Assembly (NCBI RefSeq): GCF_002930615.1
Contig: NZ_PSNX01000004.1
Span: forward strand, 124,001 to 188,000
DNA from: Caldimonas caldifontis
GTDB taxonomy: Bacteria > Pseudomonadota > Gammaproteobacteria > Burkholderiales > Burkholderiaceae_C
DNA: 64,000 nt
Direction: 5' to 3'
Shown: one piece after another, positions 31,277 to 38,977 of the stretch
How the letters are laid out: every line of letters starts with the position of its first letter
Numbering within the stretch: the first letter of the stretch is position 1
The notes under the pieces: model-generated
Databases searched by the model: none
Told to the model about the DNA's origin: nothing
The model's input: only the letters and a program-made list of their open reading frames with translations
Position numbers and translations under genes: made by a program

Positions 31277-33064
31277 CTAGCGCCCGGGTTGGAGAGCCCT
31301 TTCCAGGGCCTTGGCCGGATCTTCTTCTTCGCCCACGGAGGCAGGCTCTGCCGAGGGTTCAGCCCCTTCGGGTGCCTCTTGTTCCTCTTCTTCCGTGTCG
31401 GCGCCGAAATCAGGATCCATCGGCATTTGCAGCCGCTGCATCACCTCGTCGGCACTGAGTTTCTCCTGCTGGGTGATGCCACCGGTCACCAACTGCGGGA
31501 AGGCGATGATGATTGCCACCATGATCAGCTGGATGATGATGAAGGCGATCGAGCCCTTGTAGATCTGCGGCGTGCGTACCGCGGGGATCAGCTTGTTGGT
31601 GATCCGGTCGAGATAGTCGGCCTTGGGAGCCACGCTGCGCAGGTAGAACAGCGCAAAGCCGAAAGGAGGGGTCAGGAAGGAGGTCTGCAGGTTCATCGCG
31701 ATGATCACGCCGAACCAGATCAGATCAATCCCCATCTTGTCGGCCACAGGCGCCAGGATCGGGATCACGATGAAGGCGATCTCGAAGAAGTCGATGAACA
31801 TGCCCAGGATGAACACCAGGACGTTCACGAAGATCAGGAAGCCCAGCTGGCCGCCAGGGAGCTTGTCGAACAGATGCTCCACCCAGATGTGGCCATCTGC
31901 GGCGTTGAAGGTGAAGCTGAAGACCGTGGAGCCGATCAGGATGAACAGCACGAACACCGAGAGTCGCGCCGTGGCATCCAGCGCCTGCTTGAGCACCGGG
32001 AAGGACAGGCGGCGGCGCGCAACGGCCATGATCAGCGCCCCTACCGCACCCATCGCTCCTCCCTCCGTGGGGGTGGCCACGCCCAGGAAGATGGTGCCCA
32101 GCACCAGGAAGATGAGCACCAGCGGTGGGATGAGCACGAAGGTGACCTGCTGCGCCAGCTTGGACAACAGATGCAGGCCGAACAGCTTGTTGAGCAGGGC
32201 AAGGGTGAAGGCCAGCAGCGAGGCGATGGTCATCGACAGGATGACCACCTCATCTTTCGGGGCGCCCTCGAAGGGGCGTCCCACGAGCGGGTTGATGATG
32301 GAGGCGTGGACCTGGGCCCAGGCCACAGCGGCCACGGAGCACACCAGCAGCAGCACGATCAGCGACAAATGGCCGCTGCGCCCGGTGTCCTCACGGTAGA
32401 TCCGTGCCTCGGCTGGCAGGGCAGGCACCCATTTCGGCCGGAAGATCGCCACCAGAATGACAAAGAGGATGTACAGGCCGATCAGCATCATGGCCGGACG
32501 CAGTGCCCCGGCGTACATGTCTCCCACAGACCGGCCCAGCTGGTCGGCCATGACGATGAGCACCAGCGACGGTGGCACGGCCTGCGCCAGTGTGCCCGAC
32601 GCGGTGATGGCCCCGGTGGCGATGGTCCGGTTGTATCCGTAGCGCAGCATGATGGGCAGCGAAATGAGACCCATCGAGATCACTGCGGCGGCCACCACGC
32701 CCGTGGTGGCGGCCAGCAGAGCCCCCACGAGGATCACCGCGATGGCCAGGCCGCCACGCACCGGCCCGAACACCTGGCCGACGGTTTCCAGCAGGTCTTC
32801 GGCCATGCCGGATCGTTCCAGGATGATCCCCATCAGGGTGAAGAAGGGGATGGCCAGCAGGGTTTCGTTCTGCATGATCCCCATGACGCGCAGGGGCAGG
32901 GCCTGGAAAAGGTTGGCCCCGAACAGGCCGAGTTCCATGCCGATGAAGCCGAACAGCAGACCGGTGGCCGCCAGACCGAAGGCCACGGGGATCCCGCACA
33001 GCAGGAACACCAGCAGTCCCGCAAAAAGGATGGGGACAAAGTTGTTGATGAGGAATTCGCTCAT
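31277..33064 (-). CDS. dctM: TRAP transporter large permease DctM (long form)
   Basis: Inner-membrane large subunit of 595 residues, with more than twelve hydrophobic helices, that couples sodium to uptake of a receptor-delivered solute. Motifs include the start FVPILFAGLLVFLLCGIPVA, the hairpin NETLLAIPFFTLMG and the repeat FVNVLVFILGMFIDFFEIAF. It is longer than the usual 425-residue DctM because of a central insertion (about 205-300) and an acidic cytoplasmic tail after the last helix (TEEEEQEAPEGAEPSAEP). The start overlaps dctQ by 4 bases (ATGA). Confidence 0.93.
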   Translation of the reverse strand: MSEFLINNFVPILFAGLLVFLLCGIPVAFGLAATGLLFGFIGMELGLFGANLFQALPLRVMGIMQNETLLAIPFFTLMGIILERSGMAEDLLETVGQVFGPVRGGLAIAVILVGALLAATTGVVAAAVISMGLISLPIMLRYGYNRTIATGAITASGTLAQAVPPSLVLIVMADQLGRSVGDMYAGALRPAMMLIGLYILFVILVAIFRPKWVPALPAEARIYREDTGRSGHLSLIVLLLVCSVAAVAWAQVHASIINPLVGRPFEGAPKDEVVILSMTIASLLAFTLALLNKLFGLHLLSKLAQQVTFVLIPPLVLIFLVLGTIFLGVATPTEGGAMGAVGALIMAVARRRLSFPVLKQALDATARLSVFVLFILIGSTVFSFTFNAADGHIWVEHLFDKLPGGQLGFLIFVNVLVFILGMFIDFFEIAFIVIPILAPVADKMGIDLIWFGVIIAMNLQTSFLTPPFGFALFYLRSVAPKADYLDRITNKLIPAVRTPQIYKGSIAFIIIQLIMVAIIIAFPQLVTGGITQQEKLSADEVMQRLQMPMDPDFGADTEEEEQEAPEGAEPSAEPASVGEEEDPAKALERALQPGR

Positions 33065-33675
33065 GACTGGGCTTTGGCGGGGACTTGTTCGTGGGCCTGG
33101 GCTTCCCGGGCGAGTTCTTCGGCCAGGCGCTGTGCTTCGGACTTGTGGTCGGCGTGAGAGAACGGTTCGCTGCGGTGCCCGGTGAGGAAGGCCACGCGCT
33201 TGATCAGCTCGGACACGGCCTGGGCCAGCAAGACGGCGAAGCCGGCCGGGATCAGGAAGTACACCGGCCAGCGGATCAGTCCGCCGGCGTTCTGGGACAT
33301 CTCACCGCTGTGCCAGGCGTTGATGAACAGGGGCCAGGACAGGTTGATGAGGATGACGCTGAGCGGAATGATGAAGACCACCATCGCAAAGATGTCGATG
33401 ACGGCGTTGGTGCGCTTGGAGAACTTCGAGGCAATGAAGTCGATGCGCACGTGCGCGTTGTGCAGCAGCACGTAGCCGACGCCCATCATGAACACGACGG
33501 CGAAGAGATACCACTGGATCTCGAGCCACGCATTGGAACTGGTGTTCAGGGTCTTGCGGATCACGGCATTGCCGGCACTGATGAGCACGGCAGCCAAGAC
33601 GAACCACATGATGAGGCGACCGATCTGTTCATTGATCCAGTCGATCGCTCGAGACAAGCTGAGCAGGATGTTCAC
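33061..33675 (-). CDS. dctQ: TRAP transporter small permease DctQ
   Basis: Small inner-membrane subunit of 204 residues with four hydrophobic helices (about 20-40, 55-75, 95-120, 140-165) and the family motif NAHVRIDFIASKFSKR. It pairs with DctM, whose gene overlaps its stop, and the two presumably serve one or both receptors encoded convergently at 28.8-31.2 kb. A C-terminal cytosolic tail of about 35 residues is Ala/Glu-rich. Confidence 0.92.
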   Translation of the reverse strand: MNILLSLSRAIDWINEQIGRLIMWFVLAAVLISAGNAVIRKTLNTSSNAWLEIQWYLFAVVFMMGVGYVLLHNAHVRIDFIASKFSKRTNAVIDIFAMVVFIIPLSVILINLSWPLFINAWHSGEMSQNAGGLIRWPVYFLIPAGFAVLLAQAVSELIKRVAFLTGHRSEPFSHADHKSEAQRLAEELAREAQAHEQVPAKAQS

Positions 33676-33984
33676 ACGGACTCCATGGACTTGGGGCTGG
33701 ACAGGCCCGCCTCACCGGCCGTCCGCCTGCGACACGGGCGGCCGGGTGAGGTGGCATGCGTTGAGCGGCACGGGCGGGACGGCGGACGGGTCCGGCGGGC
33801 ATGCCGGGCGGCCCGGGTCAGAGGTGCCGCCGCGCACTGTAAGGAGCATGAACTGAATATCGCCTGAACACCCAGCGTGTTTGCGATGAATCTAGGGAAG
33901 ACCCCTAGCAACGGCCCAGCAGGGCTGGCCGCTTCTGGCGCCGTGGCGCACCACCATGGGGAGTGCCTCCCCAGACCGGGGGGC
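33676..33984. other. Intergenic region upstream of dctQ with a dyad
   Basis: This 309-base stretch has no credible gene. It should hold the dctQM promoter on the minus strand. A palindrome CTAGGG-N5-CCCTAG at 33892-33908 is a candidate operator. The part nearest dctQ is very GC-rich with repeated GGCGGAC/CCGGCGGGC-like runs. Confidence 0.5.
33892..33908. promoter_or_regulatory. Palindromic candidate operator for dctQM
   Basis: Perfect inverted repeat CTAGGG-AAGAC-CCCTAG, about 217 bases upstream of the dctQ start on its promoter side. The regulator is unknown; a two-component LuxR-type or other dimeric regulator would fit such a site. Confidence 0.4.
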
Positions 33985-34329
33985 TCAGGAGGTTTGCGTG
34001 GCGGCCTGGTAGAGGCGGGCGCTGCGTGCCCCGGAGCGGCAGAACAGCAGCACCGGGCGCGGCAGTCTGGCCAGCACCTGCGCGGCCTGTTCGATCTGCT
34101 CGGGGGTCTGACCCGTCGAGGCCACCGGCAGGTAGACGTACTGCAACCCGGCGGCCTGGGCGGCGGCCTCGATCTGGGCACTGGTGGGCTGGTCGGGGCC
34201 CCCTTCGAAGTCGGGGCGGTTGTTGATCACGCTCTTGAAGCCCGCGGCGGCGGCTTCGGCCATGGCCGAGGGCTCGAGCTGGGGGGCCACGCAGACGTCG
34301 GCGGCGATGGCTTGGATGGGCAGGGACAT
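33985..34329 (-). CDS. TIGR01244 family phosphatase/sulfur-transferase-like protein
   Basis: Small protein of 114 residues with a dual-specificity phosphatase-like fold. The pattern FKSVINNRPDFEGGPDQP in the first half and the active-site loop LLFCRSGARSARLY (Cys-x5-Arg) match the family also called beta-lactamase-hydrolase-like (BLH), often fused to a metallo-beta-lactamase domain that handles persulfides. Here it stands alone. It lies 20 bases after yqeY on the same strand. The reaction is not established. Confidence 0.85.
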   Translation of the reverse strand: MSLPIQAIAADVCVAPQLEPSAMAEAAAAGFKSVINNRPDFEGGPDQPTSAQIEAAAQAAGLQYVYLPVASTGQTPEQIEQAAQVLARLPRPVLLFCRSGARSARLYQAATQTS

Positions 34330-34349
34330 GGGGGCTCCTTGACGGCAGT

Positions 34350-34796
34350 TCAACGGCTGAGGGCTTGCTTGACGGCGGCTGACACCAGGGCCATGTCGGC
34401 GCGGCCGGCCAGGGCGGCCTTGGCGGCTGCCATGACCTTGCCCATGTCGGCAGGGCCGGTGGCTCCCACTTCGGCCACGATGCGCCTGATCTCTGCAGCG
34501 ATCTCCTCGCCGCTCAGCCGTTGAGGCAGGTAGGCCTCCAGCACGGCGATCTCGGCATTCTCCTTGTCGGCCAGATCGGCACGGCCTGCCTGGGCATACT
34601 GGCTGGCGGCGTCCTTGCGCTGCTTGATGAGCTTGTCGACGATGCCGACCACGATGGTGTCATCCAGAGTGATCCGCTCGTCGACCTCCTTTTGCTTCAT
34701 CGCGGCCAGCAGCATGCGGATGGTGGACAGGCGCTCGCTGTCCTTGGCGCGCATGGCGGCCTTCATGTCGTCGGAGATGCGGTCCTTCAGGCTCAT
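34350..34796 (-). CDS. GatB/YqeY domain protein
   Basis: Protein of 148 residues related to the C-terminal tRNA-binding domain of GatB. It starts MSLKDRISDDMKAAMRAKDSER and has RMLLAAMKQKEVDERI, IAVLEAYLPQRLSGEE and DMGKVMAAAKAALAGRADM. YqeY sits downstream of rpsU in many proteobacteria, as here, and may affect tRNA charging, but its role is not proven. The frame is open 18 codons upstream; the ATG at 34796 matches the family start. Confidence 0.92.
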   Translation of the reverse strand: MSLKDRISDDMKAAMRAKDSERLSTIRMLLAAMKQKEVDERITLDDTIVVGIVDKLIKQRKDAASQYAQAGRADLADKENAEIAVLEAYLPQRLSGEEIAAEIRRIVAEVGATGPADMGKVMAAAKAALAGRADMALVSAAVKQALSR

Positions 34797-34847
34797 GATG
34801 ATCTCGGTGGAGAAGGTGGAAAGTATGCCGCGGGACGGCCCGGAAAG

Positions 34848-34883
34848 CACAAAGCCCGCCGGGCGTCCCCAAGCGGGCTTGTG
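34848..34883 (-). terminator. Probable attenuating terminator between rpsU and yqeY
   Basis: Inverted repeat of about eleven base pairs around GCGGGCTT (34848-34859 with 34873-34883) lies 47 bases after the rpsU stop. T residues after the stem are few, so it may only reduce read-through into yqeY. Confidence 0.5.
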
Positions 34884-34930
34884 TCAGGACGGGCTGCCCA
34901 GGGCAGCCGCGGCGCTGGGTCGGCTGGGCC

Positions 34931-35143
34931 TCAGTACAGCTTCTTGGGCAGCTGCATGCTGCGCACGCGCTTGAAGTGGCGCTTCACGGCGGCGGCCTTC
35001 TTGCGCTTGCGCTCGGCGGTGGGCTTTTCGTAGAACTCGCGGGCGCGCAGCTCGGTCAGCAGGCCCAGCTTTTCAATGGTGCGCTTGAAGCGGCGCAGGG
35101 CCACGTCGAACGGCTCGTTTTCTTTGACGCGAATGGTAGTCAT
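34931..35143 (-). CDS. rpsU: 30S ribosomal protein S21
   Basis: Small-subunit ribosomal protein of 70 residues that starts [20 protein letters not shown] and ends in an Arg/Lys-rich tail ([17 protein letters not shown]). S21 helps 16S rRNA engage mRNA during initiation. The start is fixed by the conserved MTTIRV sequence; an upstream extension in the same frame has no similarity. A hairpin-capable leader of about 100 bases with a repeat around GGCGCT precedes it, which could carry regulation. Confidence 0.97.
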   Translation of the reverse strand: MTTIRVKENEPFDVALRRFKRTIEKLGLLTELRAREFYEKPTAERKRKKAAAVKRHFKRVRSMQLPKKLY

Positions 35144-35317
35144 CGAGAATTCGGATCCTAGATCTTGGCGCTCCGTGTCAGGCTTCTTGCGAAGCGCCAA
35201 CGCCTTGGTGTACGGCCAAGGCCGCGAAAGCAGACGGATTGCGCAGGTTTGCCAGCAAAGACCGCGATTATAGCCAGCCACTGGCCGGTTTGCAAAGATG
35301 CAGGTGAGTGGACGCTC

Positions 35318-36526
35318 TCAAGGCCGGGAGGCTGACATGGCGCGTGCGCAGGCCGCAGCGCTGGCCCAGGCCCACTGGAAGTTGTAGCCGCCCAGCCAAC
35401 CGGTCACATCGACCACCTCGCCGATGAAGTGCAGCCCAGGCAGGCGCTGGCTTTCCAGGCTTTGTGAGCTGAGTTCGCGGGTGTCCACCCCACCGGCCGT
35501 GACCTCGGCCTTGCGATAGCCCTCGGTGCCGCTGGGCCGCAGTTCCCAGGCGTGCAAGCGCTGGGCCAGGGTCTGCAGGTCGCGGTCACGGGTCTCGGCC
35601 AGTGGGCGGTGCCCATCCTGGCCCACCCCCTGCAGCCAGGCGTCGGCCAGGCGCTGCGGCAAGTGCTCGGCCAGGACCGTCCCCAGCTGCCGGCGCGAAC
35701 CGGCCTTGGCCTGGCGCAGGGAGGTGGCCAGGTCGCCGTGGGGATGGAGGTCGATGGTGAGGGGCTCGCCAGGCCGCCAGTAGCTGGAAATCTGCAGCAC
35801 GGCCGGGCCGCTCAGGCCGCGATGGGTGAACAGCAGGTCCTCGTCGAACCGGCCTTGCGCCTTGCCTGGCCCTGTGGCGATGCGCACGGGCAAGGCCACG
35901 CCGGCCAACGCGGCGAAGGGCGCCCACACGGCGCCGTCGAAGGTGAGCGGCACCAGGGCCGGACGGGTCTCGACGATGCGGTGCCCGAACTGTCGCGCCA
36001 GCCGGTAGCCGAAGTCGGTCGCGCCGATCTTGGGGATCGACAGGCCTCCGGTGGCCACGACCAGGCGGGCACTGCGCGCGGTGCCGCGGTCGGTGTCGCA
36101 TTCGAAACCGGCAGCGCCATGACGCACCTCGGCCACGCGGCAGGGCTGCCAGCGGGTGACGCCGCCGGCATCGCACTCGCGCAGCAGCAGGCCGATGATG
36201 TCCTCCGACGACTCGTCGCAGAAGAGCTGGCCCTTGTGCTTCTCGTGCCAGGCGATGCGGTGACGCTGCACCAGGGCGATGAAGTCCTGGGGCGTGTAGC
36301 GCGCCAGGGCCGAACGGCAGAAGTGCGGGTTCTCGGACAGGAAGTTCGCCGGTCCGGCGTCGCGGTTGGTGAAGTTGCAGCGCCCCCCGCCGGAGATGCG
36401 GATCTTCTCGGCCACCTTGTCGGCATGGTCGATCACGAGCACGCGCAGGCCTGACTGCCCTGCGATGCCGGCACAGAACAGACCGGCCGCGCCGGCACCG
36501 ATCACGATCACGTCAAAGGAATGCAC
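35318..36526 (-). CDS. HI0933/BaiN family FAD-dependent oxidoreductase
   Basis: Flavoprotein of 402 residues. It has an N-terminal Rossmann motif VIVIGAGAAGLFCAGIAG, a KIRISGGGRCNFTN block, a second ATGGLSIPKIGATDFGY region and a C-terminal GEVVDVTGWLGGYNFQWAW, all typical of the HI0933-like group (TIGR03862 subset). The substrate is unknown. The start is a GTG because no ATG exists near the conserved N-terminus, and the long open frame upstream lacks family similarity. It is divergent from the LysE gene. Confidence 0.9.
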   Translation of the reverse strand: MHSFDVIVIGAGAAGLFCAGIAGQSGLRVLVIDHADKVAEKIRISGGGRCNFTNRDAGPANFLSENPHFCRSALARYTPQDFIALVQRHRIAWHEKHKGQLFCDESSEDIIGLLLRECDAGGVTRWQPCRVAEVRHGAAGFECDTDRGTARSARLVVATGGLSIPKIGATDFGYRLARQFGHRIVETRPALVPLTFDGAVWAPFAALAGVALPVRIATGPGKAQGRFDEDLLFTHRGLSGPAVLQISSYWRPGEPLTIDLHPHGDLATSLRQAKAGSRRQLGTVLAEHLPQRLADAWLQGVGQDGHRPLAETRDRDLQTLAQRLHAWELRPSGTEGYRKAEVTAGGVDTRELSSQSLESQRLPGLHFIGEVVDVTGWLGGYNFQWAWASAAACARAMSASRP

Positions 36527-36595
36527 GGGGCGCAGTGTAGGGCCCACGCTACCATCGGGGCAGGCCCCGCACCGCCGTGGGGCCGGGAGTCGAAC

Positions 36596-37225
36596 ATGCA
36601 GTTGGATGTGTGGTGGGCCTATTTCTTCGCCTGCTGGGCGATCGCCCTGTCGCCCGGATCGGGTGCGGTGCTGTCGATGAGTCACGGCCTGTCGTACGGC
36701 GTGCGCGCCACCTCGGTGACGATTGCCGGGCTGCAGACCGGGTTGACGATCGTGCTGTTGATCGCCGGCGCCGGTCTCGGGGCCTTGCTGGTGGCGTCCG
36801 AAACGGCCTTCACCGTGGTGAAGTGGGCCGGCGCCGCCTACCTGGTGTGGCTGGGTTTCCAGCAGTGGCGTGCCAGCGGGGCGGTGGCGCCCGGGGCCGT
36901 GCGGCTGCCGCCGCTGCCGGCGCGCAAGCGCTTCTTCATCGGGCTCTTCACCAACGCCACCAATCCCAAGGGGATCGTCTTCATGGTGGCGGTGCTGCCC
37001 CAGTTCATCGATCCGGGGCGGCCGCTGCTGCTGCAGTTGCTCATCCTGGCGGCCACGATGTGTGCGGTCGACATCATCGTGATGCACGGCTATGCCGCGC
37101 TGGCGGCGCGTCTGCAAGGGGTGCTGCGCACGCCACGGGCGATGCGCTGGCTCAACCGGGTCTTTGGTGGCGTGCTGATGGCGATGGGGGCGGCACTGGC
37201 GGTGTTCAAGCGGCAACCGCTGTAA
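36596..37225 (+). CDS. LysE/RhtB family amino acid exporter
   Basis: Inner-membrane exporter of 209 residues with about six hydrophobic helices. The motifs LSPGSGAVLSMSHGLSYGVR and FFIGLFTNATNPKGIVFMV are typical of RhtB/LysE exporters of amino acids such as homoserine, threonine or lysine. The particular substrate is unknown. It is divergent from the flavoprotein gene. The 3' end overlaps convergently with cobA by 20 bases. Confidence 0.9.
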   Translation: MQLDVWWAYFFACWAIALSPGSGAVLSMSHGLSYGVRATSVTIAGLQTGLTIVLLIAGAGLGALLVASETAFTVVKWAGAAYLVWLGFQQWRASGAVAPGAVRLPPLPARKRFFIGLFTNATNPKGIVFMVAVLPQFIDPGRPLLLQLLILAATMCAVDIIVMHGYAALAARLQGVLRTPRAMRWLNRVFGGVLMAMGAALAVFKRQPL

Positions 37226-38000
37226 GGCCTTCAGCTGCGGGCCGAGGCAGGGCCGCCAGGCCCTGCAGCACGTTGCCGACGATGATGACCGCCGGGCTGC
37301 CCAGGTCCTCGCGTCGTACGGTATCGGCCAGGGCGTCCAGCGTGGTGACGGCGTGGCGCTGGTGGGGCAGGCTGGCGTGCTGCACCACGGCCACCGGCAT
37401 GGCGCCGCCCAGGTGGGTGCGCAGCCCCTCGGCAATGTGCGCGTGACGGGCCACGCCCATGTAGATCACCAGCGTGAAGCCCTGGGCGGCGGTGGCCGAC
37501 AGCTGCACCCAGTCGAGTTCGGACTGCCCGTCCCTGGCGTGGCCGGTGACGAAGATGACACCGTGGGCATGCTCGCGGTGGGTGAGGGGGGCACCCAGGG
37601 CCGTGCAGGCGGCCAGCCCGGCGGTGATGCCGTTCACCACCTCCACCCGCAGGCCGGCCGCACGGAGGTGCTCGGCCTCTTCGCCCCCCCGCCCGAAGAC
37701 GAAGGGATCGCCACCCTTCAAGCGCACGACCCGCTCCCCGCGCCGCGCCTCGGTGATCATGAGCCGTTCGATGAAGTCCTGGGGCGTGGAGCGGCAGCCG
37801 CCGCGCTTGCCGACGGGGACCACGCGTGCCGAGCGACGGACATGGCGCAAGACGCCTTCACCCACCAGGTCGTCCACCAGCACGACGGTGGCGCGGCGGA
37901 TCGCCCGCAGGGCCTTGAGGGTCAGCAGGTCGGGGTCACCAGGGCCGGCGCCGACCAGGGTGACGGTGGGCGGTGTCGGTGTGTCAGGCTGAGCGTGCAT
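37206..38000 (-). CDS. cobA: Uroporphyrinogen-III C-methyltransferase (SUMT)
   Basis: Adds two methyl groups from S-adenosylmethionine to uroporphyrinogen III to make precorrin-2, the precursor of siroheme. The 264 residues show the SUMT blocks VTLVGAGPGDPDLLTLKA, VGKRGG, VVRLKGGDPFVFGRGGEE and GITAGLAACTALGAPLTHR. It is a stand-alone methyltransferase without the CysG N-terminal domain. It is last in the nirBD-nasA-ybiB-cobA cluster, where siroheme is the cofactor of NirB. The start overlaps ybiB by 17 bases. Confidence 0.93.
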   Translation of the reverse strand: MHAQPDTPTPPTVTLVGAGPGDPDLLTLKALRAIRRATVVLVDDLVGEGVLRHVRRSARVVPVGKRGGCRSTPQDFIERLMITEARRGERVVRLKGGDPFVFGRGGEEAEHLRAAGLRVEVVNGITAGLAACTALGAPLTHREHAHGVIFVTGHARDGQSELDWVQLSATAAQGFTLVIYMGVARHAHIAEGLRTHLGGAMPVAVVQHASLPHQRHAVTTLDALADTVRREDLGSPAVIIVGNVLQGLAALPRPAAEGLTAVAA

Positions 38001-38934
38001 GGGGTGGGACGTCCGAATGGTGCTGTTGGGCCAGGGCCTGCAAGAGGCATTCCACCTGCTGCTGCAAGGGCGCCGGCGCCGGCTTCTCGCCGCTCACCAC
38101 GGCCTGGATGTAGTGCGCCGTGGTCGCCGCATCACAAGTGGCCGGCAGCAGCGGGAGCTGCGTGAGCACACCCTCGCGTGCCGGCACGCTCAGGTCCGGT
38201 CGCGGCTGGCCGGCCAGGAACACGTCCATGCGCGGGGTGCGGCGCGGGTCGGCAAAGGGCTCTCCCTCGGTGCCACGCATCAGCAGCGCGTTGGCCGCCG
38301 TGGCCTGCAGGAAGTCGGTCAGCATGCTGCCGTACTCGGGGTGGGTGTAGTTCACCACGCGCAGGCCATCGCCGGCGTCGAGCAGCTTGGCCACCGTGTG
38401 GCCGGGGTTGCGCAGGCCGATGACCCAGCGCACGTCGAGCAGACGGGCCAGGGGCGGGCACAGGTGCTCGGTGCGGATGTAGGCCGGCTCCTGTCGGTCC
38501 CAGGCGCGTTCGATGTCCTGGACGCCGGTGGCCAGGGGCAGGCCCAGATCCTGGAAGACCTGGGCGGTGGTCACCCGGGTCGGGTCCTCGGGCATCCCAT
38601 GGACGAGCACGGCGACCCCCTCCTGGGCCAGCATCTGCGCCAGCAGCGGCGTGAGATTGGGCAGCTTGCGGGCGCCGTTGTAGGACGGCAGCAGCACCAG
38701 GGGCCGCCCGCTCGGCAGTGGGATGCAACGCTCGCGTGCGGCCTGCAGGAAGCCGGCCAGTTCGTCGACCGACTCCCCCTTGATGCGCATGGCAATGGCG
38801 AAGGCCCCCAGCTCCAGGTCGCTGACGCGGCCATCGAGCACCTGACACAGGAGGTCGTGGGCCTGCTCGCGGGTGAGAGAGCGCGCACCTTCCTTGCCGC
38901 GGCCGATGTCCTTGATGTAGGGGGCGATGCTCAT
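37984..38934 (-). CDS. ybiB: YbiB-like DNA-binding glycosyltransferase-fold protein (TrpD2)
   Basis: Protein of 316 residues that resembles anthranilate phosphoribosyltransferase (TrpD) by fold, starting APYIKDIGRGKEGARSLTREQA. The Escherichia coli homologue YbiB binds nucleic acid and is not known to do TrpD chemistry. The GxxG-like PSYNGARKLPNLTPLLAQ block replaces the TrpD phosphoribosyl-anthranilate site. In many betaproteobacteria the gene sits between nasA and cobA in the nitrate cluster, as here, but its role there is unknown. Confidence 0.87.
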   Translation of the reverse strand: MSIAPYIKDIGRGKEGARSLTREQAHDLLCQVLDGRVSDLELGAFAIAMRIKGESVDELAGFLQAARERCIPLPSGRPLVLLPSYNGARKLPNLTPLLAQMLAQEGVAVLVHGMPEDPTRVTTAQVFQDLGLPLATGVQDIERAWDRQEPAYIRTEHLCPPLARLLDVRWVIGLRNPGHTVAKLLDAGDGLRVVNYTHPEYGSMLTDFLQATAANALLMRGTEGEPFADPRRTPRMDVFLAGQPRPDLSVPAREGVLTQLPLLPATCDAATTAHYIQAVVSGEKPAPAPLQQQVECLLQALAQQHHSDVPPHARSA

Positions 38935-38977
38935 GAGCTTGTCCGTCGGGCGGTCCGTGCGGGGCGGGTCGTCATTG

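Noticed and set aside
31262-33157. A 631-codon frame antisense to dctM
   Set aside because: His/Gln/Asp-rich shadow of a membrane-protein gene.
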